From NCBI RefSeq assembly GCF_000420725.1, contig NZ_ATVM01000002.1, positions 62,001-126,000 on the forward strand: 64,000 nt of DNA, written 5' to 3'. The notes under the pieces were generated by a model. It had not been told where the DNA came from, did no database searches, and worked only from the letters and a program-made list of their open reading frames with translations. Shown here in pieces: positions 50,349-59,440 of this stretch. The position numbers and the translations under genes are program-made. This DNA comes from Marinococcus halotolerans DSM 16375. Its GTDB lineage: Bacteria > Bacillota > Bacilli > Bacillales > Marinococcaceae. Position 1 is the first letter of the stretch; each line of letters opens with the position of its first letter.

Positions 50349-51386
50349 TTACTCGCCGCCCCGGTCAATGCCTACTTCATCAAGCAGGTCCTGCATGGAT
50401 TCTTCTTCTTCAGCCAAAAACTCTTCAAATTCTTCGCTGTCCATGTAGTTTTCTTCCCAGGCGTAGGACTGACGGGTTTCCTGCCAGTAGTCAGATTCAC
50501 TGAGTTCCTTGAACGTTTCTTCATAATAAGCAATTTCGGCATCGCTCATATCCGGCGGCCCCAAGAAACCGCGCCAGTTGACGAACGTTTCTTCGATGCC
50601 CTGTTCCGTAGCGGTTGGGAATTCGCTGACCGTGTCACCTTCGAGCCGTTCTTCGGCTGTAATGCCGAGCACTTTAACATCGCCGGCTCTCACCTGCTCA
50701 ACTGTCTCAGTGATGCCCGTTGAATAAACATCGGCCTGGCCGTTTAAGAGGTTTGTCAGGGCGCTGCCATCCTGGGCGGATACGTATTTGATGGTAGAAG
50801 GGTCGACGCCGGCGCCGGCTGCAATTTTGGCAAACTGCATATGGTCCATGCTGCCCGGGGAGGATTCGCCAACGACGGTAATGTCATCCGGATTTTCCTT
50901 CATGTCATCGAACAGGTCGTTCAAATCATCCCACTTAGAATCTTCCGTAACGGCGAACGCCCCGTAGTCGGCAATCATATTCGAAAGAGGAGTGAAATCT
51001 TCATAGCTGTATTCCGACTGTCCGTTCAGCGGCACGAGCAGAAGGGGAGGGGAGGCCACAAAGGAATACTCCGGGTTGCCTGCCTGGTTATGAATATAGG
51101 ACCAGCCGTTTGCGCCTCCGCCGCCTTCCCGGTTGACTACGCCGATGCCCTGATCAACGATTTCTTCTTTTTCGAGGCCTTCAGCAGCTGAACGGGCCAC
51201 TGTGTCCCAGCCGCCGCCAGCGCCGGCAGGTGCCACAATTTCAAGTGAGGAATCCGGCTCGTAGTTTTCTTCTTCGCCACCGCCGTCACCGCCGCCTGAT
51301 GAGCTGTCCCCGCCTCCGCTTCCACAGGCGCTTAAAACGCTAAGCGAAAGTACTCCGGCACCAATCCAATATTTCGAATGTTTCAT
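50349..51386 (-). CDS. tctC: Tripartite tricarboxylate transporter substrate-binding lipoprotein TctC
   Basis: A 345-residue secreted binding protein. The signal peptide ends in the lipobox LSAC (Cys near residue 21), followed by a Gly/Ser-rich acidic linker (GSGGGDSSSGGGDGGGEEEN). The mature Bug/TctC fold begins at SLEIVAPAGAGGGWDTVARS and includes NREGGGGANGW, typical of the Bug family. It captures the carboxylate outside the membrane for TctAB. Start MKHSKYW at 51386 follows AAAGGGGGC; the frame opens at 51440. First gene of the operon, with two cre sites upstream. Confidence 0.92.
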   Translation of the reverse strand: MKHSKYWIGAGVLSLSVLSACGSGGGDSSSGGGDGGGEEENYEPDSSLEIVAPAGAGGGWDTVARSAAEGLEKEEIVDQGIGVVNREGGGGANGWSYIHNQAGNPEYSFVASPPLLLVPLNGQSEYSYEDFTPLSNMIADYGAFAVTEDSKWDDLNDLFDDMKENPDDITVVGESSPGSMDHMQFAKIAAGAGVDPSTIKYVSAQDGSALTNLLNGQADVYSTGITETVEQVRAGDVKVLGITAEERLEGDTVSEFPTATEQGIEETFVNWRGFLGPPDMSDAEIAYYEETFKELSESDYWQETRQSYAWEENYMDSEEFEEFLAEEEESMQDLLDEVGIDRGGE

Positions 51387-51414
51387 AATATGTAGCCCCC
51401 TTTTTTTATATTGA

Positions 51415-51455
51415 TGTAAGCGTAACCAAAAAATGCTCAAATGTAACCGTTTACA
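51415..51455. promoter_or_regulatory. Two cre boxes upstream of tctC, one a full consensus match
   Basis: TGTAACCGTTTACA (51442-51455) equals cre consensus TGWNANCGNTNWCA on the minus strand with no mismatch. TGTAAGCGTAACCA (51415-51428) is a weaker second copy with two mismatches. Strong evidence for CcpA repression of tctCBA. Confidence 0.8.
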
Positions 51456-51516
51456 ATTTAAAATGTATATCTTTCGTTTATTGTATTTGTTTCATAAATG
51501 TCACGAACATAAATAA

Positions 51517-51545
51517 ACCGGCTGCATGGTTTGGCTGCAGCCGGT
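51517..51545 (-). terminator. Terminator of the second carboxylate two-component system
   Basis: ACCGGCTGCA pairs with TGCAGCCGGT, with a TTTATTTAT run on the minus-strand 3' side. Confidence 0.88.
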
Positions 51546-51552
51546 GAAAGGT

Positions 51553-52233
51553 TTATTTTTTAAAATATCTGCGTTCAGGGCGGCCGACGATGCCATAGAT
51601 GGGCCGGACCTCGATTTCGTTTGTGGATAACAAATATTTAAAATAGCGGTGCGCGGTGGTGCGGGAGGCGCCGAGGAAAAAGGCCATTTCATCGGCGGTT
51701 ACTCCGTGCTCCGCCTGCTGGATATGGTCTTTAACCTGATCGAGCGTGAATGCATCAATGCCTTTGGGCAGATCTTTTTCTGCTTTGGTTTCTGCTGCGC
51801 CAGACGGGGCAGAAGAGGAAAAGTAACGATCAATCTCCTCCTGGCTGAGGTCCCCTTCAGGACGGGCTGCCTGCAGAGCCTGGAATTTTTTCAGCGATTC
51901 CTCAAGCCGTTTGGGAGAAGCAGGTTTAATAATATAATCGATCACACCCGAGCGGTAGGCCTTCTGCACATGCTCGAGATCGTTTGAAGCCGAAATAATA
52001 ATAACGTACGCATCATGGCGGTCCAATATTTGCCCGAGGATGTCTGTGCCAAGCTGATCGGGCAGATAAATGTCGAGAAGTAGTACATCAACCGGCGTGT
52101 GCTCCATCGTCTCTAGCAGCTCCTTGGCGGTGCCGGCTGTGAATCTGCATGAAAATCCTTCAATTTGTTCAATCAGCTGTCGGTGAATATCTGCAATCCG
52201 AAAGTCGTCTTCGGCAATACCAACATGAATCAT
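51553..52233 (-). CDS. CitB/CitT-family response regulator of the tctCBA system
   Basis: A 226-residue regulator with a receiver (IAEDDFRIA, Asp in VLLLDIYLP near residue 53, Lys in IIKPASPK) and a C-terminal helix-turn-helix (TADEMAFFLGASRTTAHRYFKYL, near 180-202). It parallels the regulator at 41285. Start is ATG 52233, one base into the kinase stop (TGATG). It should activate the divergent-in-order tctCBA operon when citrate-like acids are sensed. Confidence 0.9.
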   Translation of the reverse strand: MIHVGIAEDDFRIADIHRQLIEQIEGFSCRFTAGTAKELLETMEHTPVDVLLLDIYLPDQLGTDILGQILDRHDAYVIIISASNDLEHVQKAYRSGVIDYIIKPASPKRLEESLKKFQALQAARPEGDLSQEEIDRYFSSSAPSGAAETKAEKDLPKGIDAFTLDQVKDHIQQAEHGVTADEMAFFLGASRTTAHRYFKYLLSTNEIEVRPIYGIVGRPERRYFKK

Positions 52234-53813
52234 CAACTACCCCCTTGCGGCAACGTTTTGGGCAGGTAGACCGTAAAGTAGGCGCCCTGGTTTTCATTGT
52301 TGCCAAATTCAAGCATACCCTCTAGTTCGTTAATCGTTCTTTCAACGATCGAAAGCCCGTATCCTCTTGGCTGATCGCCGGATTTTGTAGAGGCCCCCTG
52401 GGAAGTAATATCTACCCCTTCCGGCAGCCCGGGCCCGTTATCGACCACTTCAAACATAATTTCCTCCTCCATTTCGGTGACAAAAAAAGTCACTTCCGGT
52501 GCCGGGCAGCCCACCGCGCTGTCGATGGCATTATCGATAAGGTTGCCTAAAATGGAGACAAGCTGAACCTTCTGAATGTGGTTTGGAAGAGTCCCCAGCC
52601 GGCTTTCGCTGTCAATGTGAAAAGCTGTCTTTTTCTCGGAAGCCCGGGCTGCTTTTCCGGTCAGAATCGCCTGCACGGTCGGGTCCTGAATCTGCTGGAA
52701 GACCACGGAGTGGGTTTTACGCTGCTGGGACGTTTCTTCTTCGACAAGCTGCACTGCCTCATCATATTTCCGGAGGTGAAGATACCCGGACAGCGCATAC
52801 AGCTTATTCAAGTATTCATGGTTTTGCGAACGAAGGCTGTCCGAATAGCGCTGAATGTCAGAAAGCGTATTGGCCATCTGCATCATCTCCGTTTTGTCCC
52901 GGAACGAAGAAACAACTCCGACGAGCTGCCCGTCGATAGTGATCGGCTCCCGGTTAACGATGTAAGGAGCGCCGCGGAGCATTAATTCCTGATCGTATTC
53001 CGGCTGGCCGTGCTTCAGTACCTTTGGCATTTCCGAGTCCGGCAGCACGTGATGAATATTCTGCCCCTCGATTACCCCGTTAATGGCAAGCATGTTCCGC
53101 GCCGAGTCATTCATCATCGTGATCCGTCCGTCTGTGTCAATCGCAATAATGCCCTCCCGGATAGCGGTAAGTACACTTTCTTTTTCCTGGTACAGCTGGC
53201 CGATTTCATGAGGCTCGAGGCCGAACATGTCTTTTCGTATATTTCTTGAAACTGCCATACTGCCGATCACGCCCAGGGCGAGAAGGACGAGTGCGAGGAC
53301 AAACAGAAGGCCAAAGCGTTCCCAGATGGCGGCGCGCACATCTTCAAGCAGAAAGCCGACGGAAACGATGCCGACAATGTCCCCGTCTTCATCGCGAACC
53401 GGAGCTTTGCCGCGAAGGGAGGGTCCTCGGGTGCCGGTGGCAGTGGATACGTAGGACTGCCCCTGCTCAAGCGCGCGGGCGTTGTCGCCGCCTACCATGG
53501 ATTCGCCGATTTTCCATTCATCCGGGTGAGCATAGCGGATGCCCTCGGTATCTCCAAGGACTACAAATTCAGCGCCGGCCTGCTTACGGACCCGTTCAGC
53601 ATAGGGCTGAAGCACAGAGCTTGGATCATCGGAGGCATACGCTCCCTGAACAACCGGGGAGCTCGCTATGTAGGTGGCTGTGCTTAATGCTTTATCTCCA
53701 AGCTCTTCTTCGATATCATTATATTCTAAATAAGCAAACACTCCGAAGGAGCTTATCGTAATAAAAGCGACAAGCCCGACGACGAGAAACATAATTTTTG
53801 TCTGCATCTTCAT
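52233..53813 (-). CDS. CitA/DcuS-family sensor histidine kinase of the tctCBA system
   Basis: A 526-residue kinase with TM1 near residues 8-30, a PDC/PAS sensor (about 31-165; EFVVLGDTEGIRYAHPDEW, GKAPVRDEDGDIVGIVSVGF), TM2 near 170-192, a cytoplasmic PAS (about 205-310), the His box RSQNHEYLNKLYALSGYL (near 340) and HATPase_c (NLIDNAIDSA, DNGPGL, RGYGLSIVE). It is a paralogue of the kinase at 39670. The strong ribosome site AAAGGAGGGAG lies 24 bases before ATG 53813 and is better spaced to an in-frame ATT, so the start is unsettled. Confidence 0.88.
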   Translation of the reverse strand: MKMQTKIMFLVVGLVAFITISSFGVFAYLEYNDIEEELGDKALSTATYIASSPVVQGAYASDDPSSVLQPYAERVRKQAGAEFVVLGDTEGIRYAHPDEWKIGESMVGGDNARALEQGQSYVSTATGTRGPSLRGKAPVRDEDGDIVGIVSVGFLLEDVRAAIWERFGLLFVLALVLLALGVIGSMAVSRNIRKDMFGLEPHEIGQLYQEKESVLTAIREGIIAIDTDGRITMMNDSARNMLAINGVIEGQNIHHVLPDSEMPKVLKHGQPEYDQELMLRGAPYIVNREPITIDGQLVGVVSSFRDKTEMMQMANTLSDIQRYSDSLRSQNHEYLNKLYALSGYLHLRKYDEAVQLVEEETSQQRKTHSVVFQQIQDPTVQAILTGKAARASEKKTAFHIDSESRLGTLPNHIQKVQLVSILGNLIDNAIDSAVGCPAPEVTFFVTEMEEEIMFEVVDNGPGLPEGVDITSQGASTKSGDQPRGYGLSIVERTINELEGMLEFGNNENQGAYFTVYLPKTLPQGGS

Positions 53814-53844
53814 GTTCTTTCTTATAATGGGCTCCCTCCTTTCA

Positions 53845-53858
53845 GGAGAACGCTTTCA
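53845..53858 (-). promoter_or_regulatory. cre-like site before the kinase-regulator operon
   Basis: On the minus strand TGAAAGCGTTCTCC matches the cre consensus with one mismatch at the end, just upstream of the AAAGGAGGGAG ribosome site. Confidence 0.5.
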
Positions 53859-53954
53859 GAAAGTGCGTAACTATATCCTCCTATTTAAAAATACGGGTTG
53901 TTCAAAGAGTAGCATATCGAAGACAGAGCGGCAATTGCAGATAGGAGGGAGAAG

Positions 53955-54956
53955 ATGGGTCATACCAGTATAAAAACATACGTCAGCTCGTTTGGAATAC
54001 CGTCTGAACAAGTCTGCATCAGGGAGGGAGCAAAAGAGGAGTTAAAAGCTGACGACGTGGAAGTACGGATGCGTCTGTCTCCAATTAACCCCTCGGATCT
54101 CATTCCCATTCACGGCCGTTATGCCCACCGGGTGACGCTGCCGCTCGTGCCCGGCTACGAAGGTGTCGGGGTGATCGAACGGATCGGATCAGGAGTGAAC
54201 AGGAGAGTGATAGGAAAGCGCGTGCTGCCGCTGCGGGGCGAGGGCACGTGGCAGACGCTGGTTCATGCGCCGGCAGCCTTAGCCGTTCCAGTGCCGGACA
54301 GCCTTTCCAATGAAACGGCTGCCCAGATGTATATTAACCCGGTGACGGCGTACATTCTTTTAACCGAAAAACTTAAAATTCCTTCCGGTGGAATGCTTGT
54401 CATCAACGCGGCTAATTCTGTAATGGGAAGGCTTCTGATTCAGCTGGCCTCCCGGATGAATATTCGCGTGGTGGGCCTTGTACGCCGAAAAGAGGTAATA
54501 AGCGAGCTGATGCAGCTCGGCGCAGAAAAAATAGTGGCAGCCGGGGATGGGGAAGAAGAGCACCGGCTGCAGGCTGCCCTGCTAGGGGAGAAGGCAGAAG
54601 CTGCCGTGGATATGGTCGGAGGAGGTGCAGGAGCAGCCCTTGCCCGGGCAGTTAAGCCGGGCAAAACGCTTTTAGCCCTCGGCCTGCTCTCGGGAAAGCC
54701 GCTCGACTGGCCATATATTACAGAAGTGCTGGGGGTGAAGGGAGAGATGTTTCATCTGAGGCACTGGAATGCCTCCGTTTCCAGCGCGCGCTTCCAGCAG
54801 GTATTTCGTACGCTGTTTCATATGGTGGAAAGCGGACAGCTCGTGGTTCCGCGTGCCGAGCATACGTATCCGTTCGGACAGGTGCAACAGGCGTTACGGG
54901 ACTATGAAAGCGAAAAACTCAGCGGCGGCGGAAAAATAATGCTCGGCAGACCGTGA
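53955..54956 (+). CDS. MDR family zinc-less alcohol dehydrogenase/2-enoyl reductase
   Basis: A 333-residue medium-chain reductase. The catalytic N-domain has VPGYEGVGVIERIGSGV (near residues 65-81); the Rossmann domain has INAANSVMGRLLIQLASR (near 152-169). Zn-ligand residues are absent, pointing to quinone or enoyl-thioester reductase activity with NADPH. Substrate not predicted. Start follows AGGAGGGAGAAG. Alone on its transcript. Confidence 0.86.
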   Translation: MGHTSIKTYVSSFGIPSEQVCIREGAKEELKADDVEVRMRLSPINPSDLIPIHGRYAHRVTLPLVPGYEGVGVIERIGSGVNRRVIGKRVLPLRGEGTWQTLVHAPAALAVPVPDSLSNETAAQMYINPVTAYILLTEKLKIPSGGMLVINAANSVMGRLLIQLASRMNIRVVGLVRRKEVISELMQLGAEKIVAAGDGEEEHRLQAALLGEKAEAAVDMVGGGAGAALARAVKPGKTLLALGLLSGKPLDWPYITEVLGVKGEMFHLRHWNASVSSARFQQVFRTLFHMVESGQLVVPRAEHTYPFGQVQQALRDYESEKLSGGGKIMLGRP

Positions 54957-55031
54957 CTGCCTGCTCTATACAAGAGCGGCTGTCCCGATTTATAATAAAC
55001 ATACTCAATCCAACAGAAACGGTGAGAACTT

Positions 55032-57257
55032 ATGCGGGAATTTTCTTTTTATTCGACTCCCTTCGGTGTAAGCGGAGAAGAAGTACCATATGCAGCAATC
55101 GCGAAAGCTACAACAAGCAGGGAGCTCGTATCGGATCAGGAATCCGATGCCTTTTATTTTCGTTCGCTTGAAGCGGACGGTATTTTTTTGAACGAAGCCC
55201 AGATTGAAGCCGTACGCTTTGGCAGCGGGCCGCTGCTTGCGCTTGCAGGTGCCGGCTCGGGCAAAACGTCGGTGCTTGTCTGCCGGGCCGGCTATTTAAT
55301 GGCGGTCCAGCAGGTGCCTGCAGAATCCGTTCTGCTGATTACCTTTACAAAAAAAGCAGCGGAGGAAATGAAAACGAGGGTAATGAACCTGCCGGGCGTC
55401 GGTGAAACAGCCAGCAATCTGCAGGTTCGTACGTTCCACGCCTTTTTCCTGCTTCTGCTCCGGCGCCACGGTATACGCCAGGAAATTGTTTCAAGCGAGC
55501 GGAAAAAGCAGCTGGCCGTTAAGCTTTTAATGAAGGATATGGGTCTTGAAGACGTCTATCAGCCGGAGGCCCTTTTATCCTTTCTGTCCTATCATAAGAT
55601 GAACGACACCGCCGTCTCAGATCTTCCTGAAAAAGAAACGAGCCAGAAGCAGTTAAAACGTATCTGCCAGGCGTATGAAGAGTGGAAGCTCGAGCGCAAT
55701 TATATTGATTTTGACGATATTTTAATGAAAGCCAAAGCATTAATGGACGAGGACCCGGCTTTTCTGCAGCAGCTGCAGGACCGGTTTGAGTACGTAATGG
55801 TTGATGAATTCCAGGATACCAACTACCTCCAGTACAGGCTGATACAGATGATTGTGGAAAAGCACCGCAATTTGTTTGTGGTGGGTGATGACGATCAGAC
55901 AATTTATTCGTTTAACGGCGCCCGGCATGAATTCATTCTGGAGTTTGACCAGAAGTATCCGGAAGCACAGACGATTGTGCTCGACGTCAACTACCGTTCC
56001 CATAAAGCCATCGCCGGTCTTGGAAACGAAGTGGTGCGCCACAACAAACAGCGCAAAACGAAAACCCTGCAGGTGATGAATGCAGAGGCTTCGTCCCCGT
56101 TTTACTTTCGTGCTGCGTCCACTGACGAGGAAGCGGAGCAGGTGGTGGCAGATATGAAACGTGCTGTGGCAGAGGGAGAATGCGAGTGGCGTGATATGGC
56201 TGTGCTGCACCGGACGATCAGTGTCAGCCGTGCTATCTTTGAGCAGCTCACCGCCCAGGATGTGCCATTTGTGCACCATTCCCTCGGCAACCAGATGTTT
56301 TACGAGCAGTGGCCGGTAAAAGCCATGATGGACTACCTGCGGCTGAGCCTGAACCCGACGCTGGTGGAGGCGATGCCCGAGGTCGTGCCGACTTTATTTA
56401 TCTCCCGGGAGCGCGGCATGCGGCATATTAAAGAGCAGGAAATATTTTCACCCCGCAGCGAACCGCTGCTTCATTTAACAGACATGCCGGGCATCCGCCC
56501 GTTTCAGCGTAAAAAAGTGGAGGAGCGTCAGAGCATGATTCAGAAGCTGAAGGAAAAACGCCCGGAAACAGCGATCCGCCAGATGAGGCGCCAGTTTTAC
56601 GACGGCTATCTGGAGGCGGATGAGCAGCAGGTAAGCATGAAAAAGGAAACGTTAAAGGAAACTCTCGATGAACTCGAGTCCTCAGCCAAACGGTTTGAGA
56701 GCGTATCATCGTTTGTATACTTTGTCGACGACATGCTCCGCACGTTCCGCGAGATGAAGGAGCGCGAGAAGGACCCTGACGCGAACCACGTGTCGCTGAT
56801 GACGATTCACCGGGCCAAAGGCATGGAGTTCCCAGTTGTCTACGTCATTGGTGCCTCGGAAACGATTATGCCGCACGACTCTGCGTTAAAGGCTGACCGG
56901 ATGAAGGATCTTTTATACGGAGAAAAGGCAGAAAATAAGCAGACCCAGGCTCTGGAGGAAGAGCGCCGGCTCGCTTACGTGGCGATTACGCGTGCGAAGC
57001 AGAAGCTGTGTATCAGCTCGCCGGCGTTTTACCGCGGCAAGGAGGTTGAAGTATCACGCTTTCTGCTTGAAGCCTTTCCGGGAGAAACACATACCGGGGA
57101 AAAACAGGAAACGGAAACCATCGAGGCGCTCGTTTGTGAAGAAGCGATGTGCCCTGCCTGGATACGTCTGTCCGAAGCGCCTGAGGAAACCGAAAAAGAA
57201 TGTCCAATGTGTAAAGGAAAAATGGTGCCCGGCACCAAACAGGTCATTAAAAAGTAA
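55032..57257 (+). CDS. UvrD/Rep-family DNA helicase with a C-terminal zinc-binding-like tail
   Basis: A 741-residue SF1A helicase. Motif I is ALAGAGSGKTSVLV (near residues 73-86), motif II VMVDEFQDTNYLQ (near 257), motif III VGDDDQTIYSFNGAR (near 290), motif IV DVNYRSH, motif V MTIHRAKGMEFPVV (near 590) and motif VI LAYVAITRAKQKL (near 650). The C-terminal part has ALVCEEAMCPAW and KECPMCKGKM, a C-x4-C...C-x2-C pattern like a zinc ribbon. The residues missing from PcrA/UvrD at the N-terminus and the tail fit YjcD-type helicases. Start at 55032 follows GGTGAG. Role in DNA repair is likely but unproven. Confidence 0.88.
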   Translation: MREFSFYSTPFGVSGEEVPYAAIAKATTSRELVSDQESDAFYFRSLEADGIFLNEAQIEAVRFGSGPLLALAGAGSGKTSVLVCRAGYLMAVQQVPAESVLLITFTKKAAEEMKTRVMNLPGVGETASNLQVRTFHAFFLLLLRRHGIRQEIVSSERKKQLAVKLLMKDMGLEDVYQPEALLSFLSYHKMNDTAVSDLPEKETSQKQLKRICQAYEEWKLERNYIDFDDILMKAKALMDEDPAFLQQLQDRFEYVMVDEFQDTNYLQYRLIQMIVEKHRNLFVVGDDDQTIYSFNGARHEFILEFDQKYPEAQTIVLDVNYRSHKAIAGLGNEVVRHNKQRKTKTLQVMNAEASSPFYFRAASTDEEAEQVVADMKRAVAEGECEWRDMAVLHRTISVSRAIFEQLTAQDVPFVHHSLGNQMFYEQWPVKAMMDYLRLSLNPTLVEAMPEVVPTLFISRERGMRHIKEQEIFSPRSEPLLHLTDMPGIRPFQRKKVEERQSMIQKLKEKRPETAIRQMRRQFYDGYLEADEQQVSMKKETLKETLDELESSAKRFESVSSFVYFVDDMLRTFREMKEREKDPDANHVSLMTIHRAKGMEFPVVYVIGASETIMPHDSALKADRMKDLLYGEKAENKQTQALEEERRLAYVAITRAKQKLCISSPAFYRGKEVEVSRFLLEAFPGETHTGEKQETETIEALVCEEAMCPAWIRLSEAPEETEKECPMCKGKMVPGTKQVIKK

Positions 57258-57351
57258 CTTCCGCGGCCAGCTCAGCGAAATAGTTGAATAATCACGCGGT
57301 GCAGGCTACGATAAGTTGAGAGATACTAATGTTTCTAAGGGGGAGCTAGGA

Positions 57352-58830
57352 ATGGCAGACGAATCAGTAACATTATATGCATGGATTAACGGAAAAAGAG
57401 TGGACGCCGACGAATATATGGAAAGAGAAAACCCGGCCGACCCGCAAAAAATTGTGGCCTACGTGCCGAAAACGACCACAGAGCAGGCAGCAGAAGCCAT
57501 CGAAGCAGCCCGTGCTGCTTTTCCTGCTTGGAAGGAAGTACCGGTGGACGAGCGGATCGAACGGATGGAACGGGCGATTCAAACACTGAAGGACCGCACG
57601 CCGGAGCTGGCTGAAACGCTTGCGGAGGAACACGGCAAGCCGATTTATGACGCCCAGGGCGAAATGGCGGTCTCGATCATGTGGATGGAATACGCCTGCC
57701 AGACGGTCAAAGAAACAATTGCCGATCAGGTGGACGAAGGCGAGGGCGGTAAAACAATCGTCCGGCAGGAGCCGATAGGCGTGGTGTCCGCCATCAGCCC
57801 GTGGAACTATCCAATTGCGCTGTCTACCATCAAGATTGCTCCGGCGATTTTGACAGGAAATACAGTCGTTTCTAAGCCGAGCCCGTTTGCTCCGCACGCG
57901 GTCAGCCTGGTGGTGGAAATGATTGCGGGTGAATTTCCGGACGGAGTGCTGAATCTTGTCCACGGAGAAGCTGAGGTCGGCGTAGAGCTTACATCCAACA
58001 AGCACGTGGATAAAATTGCCTTTACCGGCGGTACGGAAACAGCGAAGAAAATTATGAAATCGGCGGCGGATACAATCAAGGACATGACGCTTGAGCTCGG
58101 CGGCAACGATGCCGCTGTAGTACTGCCGGACTTTGACGTAAACGATGAGCGGGCAATGCGCCGCATGGTGATATCCAATTTCCTGACCGCCGGCCAGATC
58201 TGCATGATTGCCAAACGTATCTATGTACCGCGTACCCTGTACAATGAGTTTGTGGAAAAGTATCAGGAAGCAGCCAATAAATGGGTGAAAATCGGCAGTC
58301 CGTTTGATGAGCAGGTCACGACCGGCCCGCTCAATAACAAGCAGCAGCTCGATTTTGTGAAAAACCTTGTGGACAACGCGGCAGAAAAAGGCGCCGATGT
58401 TATTCCGCTCGGCCACATTGTGGATAACGAGCTGTTTGAACAGGGGTACTTCCTGCAGCCGACCCTGGTGCTCGGCGCTGACCAGCAGGACGACATTGTG
58501 AAAGAAGAGCAGTTTGGACCGACCGTGCCTATTGTACCGTACGATACGGTGGATGAAGCGGTAGCAATGGCGAACGACAGTATTTACGGCCTCACAAGCT
58601 CGGTGTGGGGAGAAGAAAATCATGCCATCGAAGTGGCAGCCCGCATTGAAGCAGGCACGACGATGGTCAATACCGCCGCTGTGCAGGGGCTCGATGTCCG
58701 CTATCCATTCGGCGGAGTCAAGCAGTCCGGCATCGGCCGCGAATACGGAAAAGAAGGCCTTCTCGGCTACGTCACCCCTCACGTCATCAATGTACCGAAA
58801 ATGCGGGATCTGCCGTATATTCCCGAATAA
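57352..58830 (+). CDS. Aldehyde dehydrogenase family protein
   Basis: A 492-residue NAD(P)+-dependent ALDH. Cofactor motif SPWNYPIALSTIKIAPAIL (near residues 147-165), catalytic Glu in LELGGNDAAV (near 247), nucleophile Cys in TAGQICMIAKRIYV (near 282), and the C-terminal EQFGPTVPIVPY and FGGVKQSGIGRE. No signature fixes the substrate; betaine aldehyde, succinate semialdehyde and other aldehydes remain options. Start MADESVT at 57352 follows AAGGGGGAGCTAGGA. Confidence 0.9.
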   Translation: MADESVTLYAWINGKRVDADEYMERENPADPQKIVAYVPKTTTEQAAEAIEAARAAFPAWKEVPVDERIERMERAIQTLKDRTPELAETLAEEHGKPIYDAQGEMAVSIMWMEYACQTVKETIADQVDEGEGGKTIVRQEPIGVVSAISPWNYPIALSTIKIAPAILTGNTVVSKPSPFAPHAVSLVVEMIAGEFPDGVLNLVHGEAEVGVELTSNKHVDKIAFTGGTETAKKIMKSAADTIKDMTLELGGNDAAVVLPDFDVNDERAMRRMVISNFLTAGQICMIAKRIYVPRTLYNEFVEKYQEAANKWVKIGSPFDEQVTTGPLNNKQQLDFVKNLVDNAAEKGADVIPLGHIVDNELFEQGYFLQPTLVLGADQQDDIVKEEQFGPTVPIVPYDTVDEAVAMANDSIYGLTSSVWGEENHAIEVAARIEAGTTMVNTAAVQGLDVRYPFGGVKQSGIGREYGKEGLLGYVTPHVINVPKMRDLPYIPE

Positions 58831-58844
58831 ACGAAATCAAGCAG

Positions 58845-58868
58845 CTGTCCTGGAGGCCTCCAGGGCAG
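58845..58868 (+). terminator. Terminator of the ALDH gene
   Basis: CTGTCCTGGAGG pairs with CCTCCAGGGCAG (one mismatch), followed by TTTTTT. Confidence 0.9.
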
Positions 58869-58921
58869 TTTTTTATGCTAAAGTTTAAGTAGAGCAAAAA
58901 GCTTTGAAAAGGAGTGATCCG

Positions 58922-59440
58922 ATGCGAACCATACAGGTCGTGCCGTGGCAAAGGAAGTGGCAGGACTATTTTTATCACGAACAAAAGCTGTTGGAGCTTG
59001 AAGCCGGCGGTCCAGAAGATCATATTCATCATATAGGAAGCACGAGCGTCCCGGGACTTGCGGCAAAGCCAATCATTGATATCCTGATAGAAACGCCGGG
59101 GCTTTCTTTGTGGCCTGAAGACCGTCTGGAAGGGCTCGGGTATACGGGGAAAGGAGAGCACGGTATTAAGGGAAGGGCTTTTTATTATAAAGGGGAACAT
59201 GTCCGCCGCTTTCACGTGCACGTGTTTGAAAAAGAAAGCGAAGGGAGCGGGCGTCACCTGGCCCTCCGCGATTACCTCCGCTTTTTTCCGGCAAAAGCGA
59301 AGGAATATGAACTCATTAAAATACAGGCGGCGACCCGGCATCCGCACAGCCCGTCAGAATATATGAACGAAAAGCATGCCGTCGTGCAAAAGCTCGAACA
59401 GGAGGCTCTCTGCTGGAAGCGAACAGAAGAAGAAAACTGA
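58922..59440 (+). CDS. GrpB/UPF0157 family nucleotidyltransferase-fold protein
   Basis: A 172-residue protein of the GrpB (UPF0157) family. HHIGSTSVPGLAAKPIIDI (near residues 40-58) is the hallmark, with VHVFEKES and RHLALRDYLRFFPAKAKEYE following near 98-125. The fold is that of a nucleotidyltransferase but activity is not established. Start at 58922 follows AAAAGGAGTGATCC. Monocistronic. Confidence 0.88.
   Translation: MRTIQVVPWQRKWQDYFYHEQKLLELEAGGPEDHIHHIGSTSVPGLAAKPIIDILIETPGLSLWPEDRLEGLGYTGKGEHGIKGRAFYYKGEHVRRFHVHVFEKESEGSGRHLALRDYLRFFPAKAKEYELIKIQAATRHPHSPSEYMNEKHAVVQKLEQEALCWKRTEEEN

Noticed and set aside
57373-58782. A 469-codon minus-strand frame inside the aldehyde dehydrogenase gene
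   Set aside because: It is a shadow of a strong coding frame with all ALDH motifs; the antisense product is His/Cys/Arg-rich and has no family signal.
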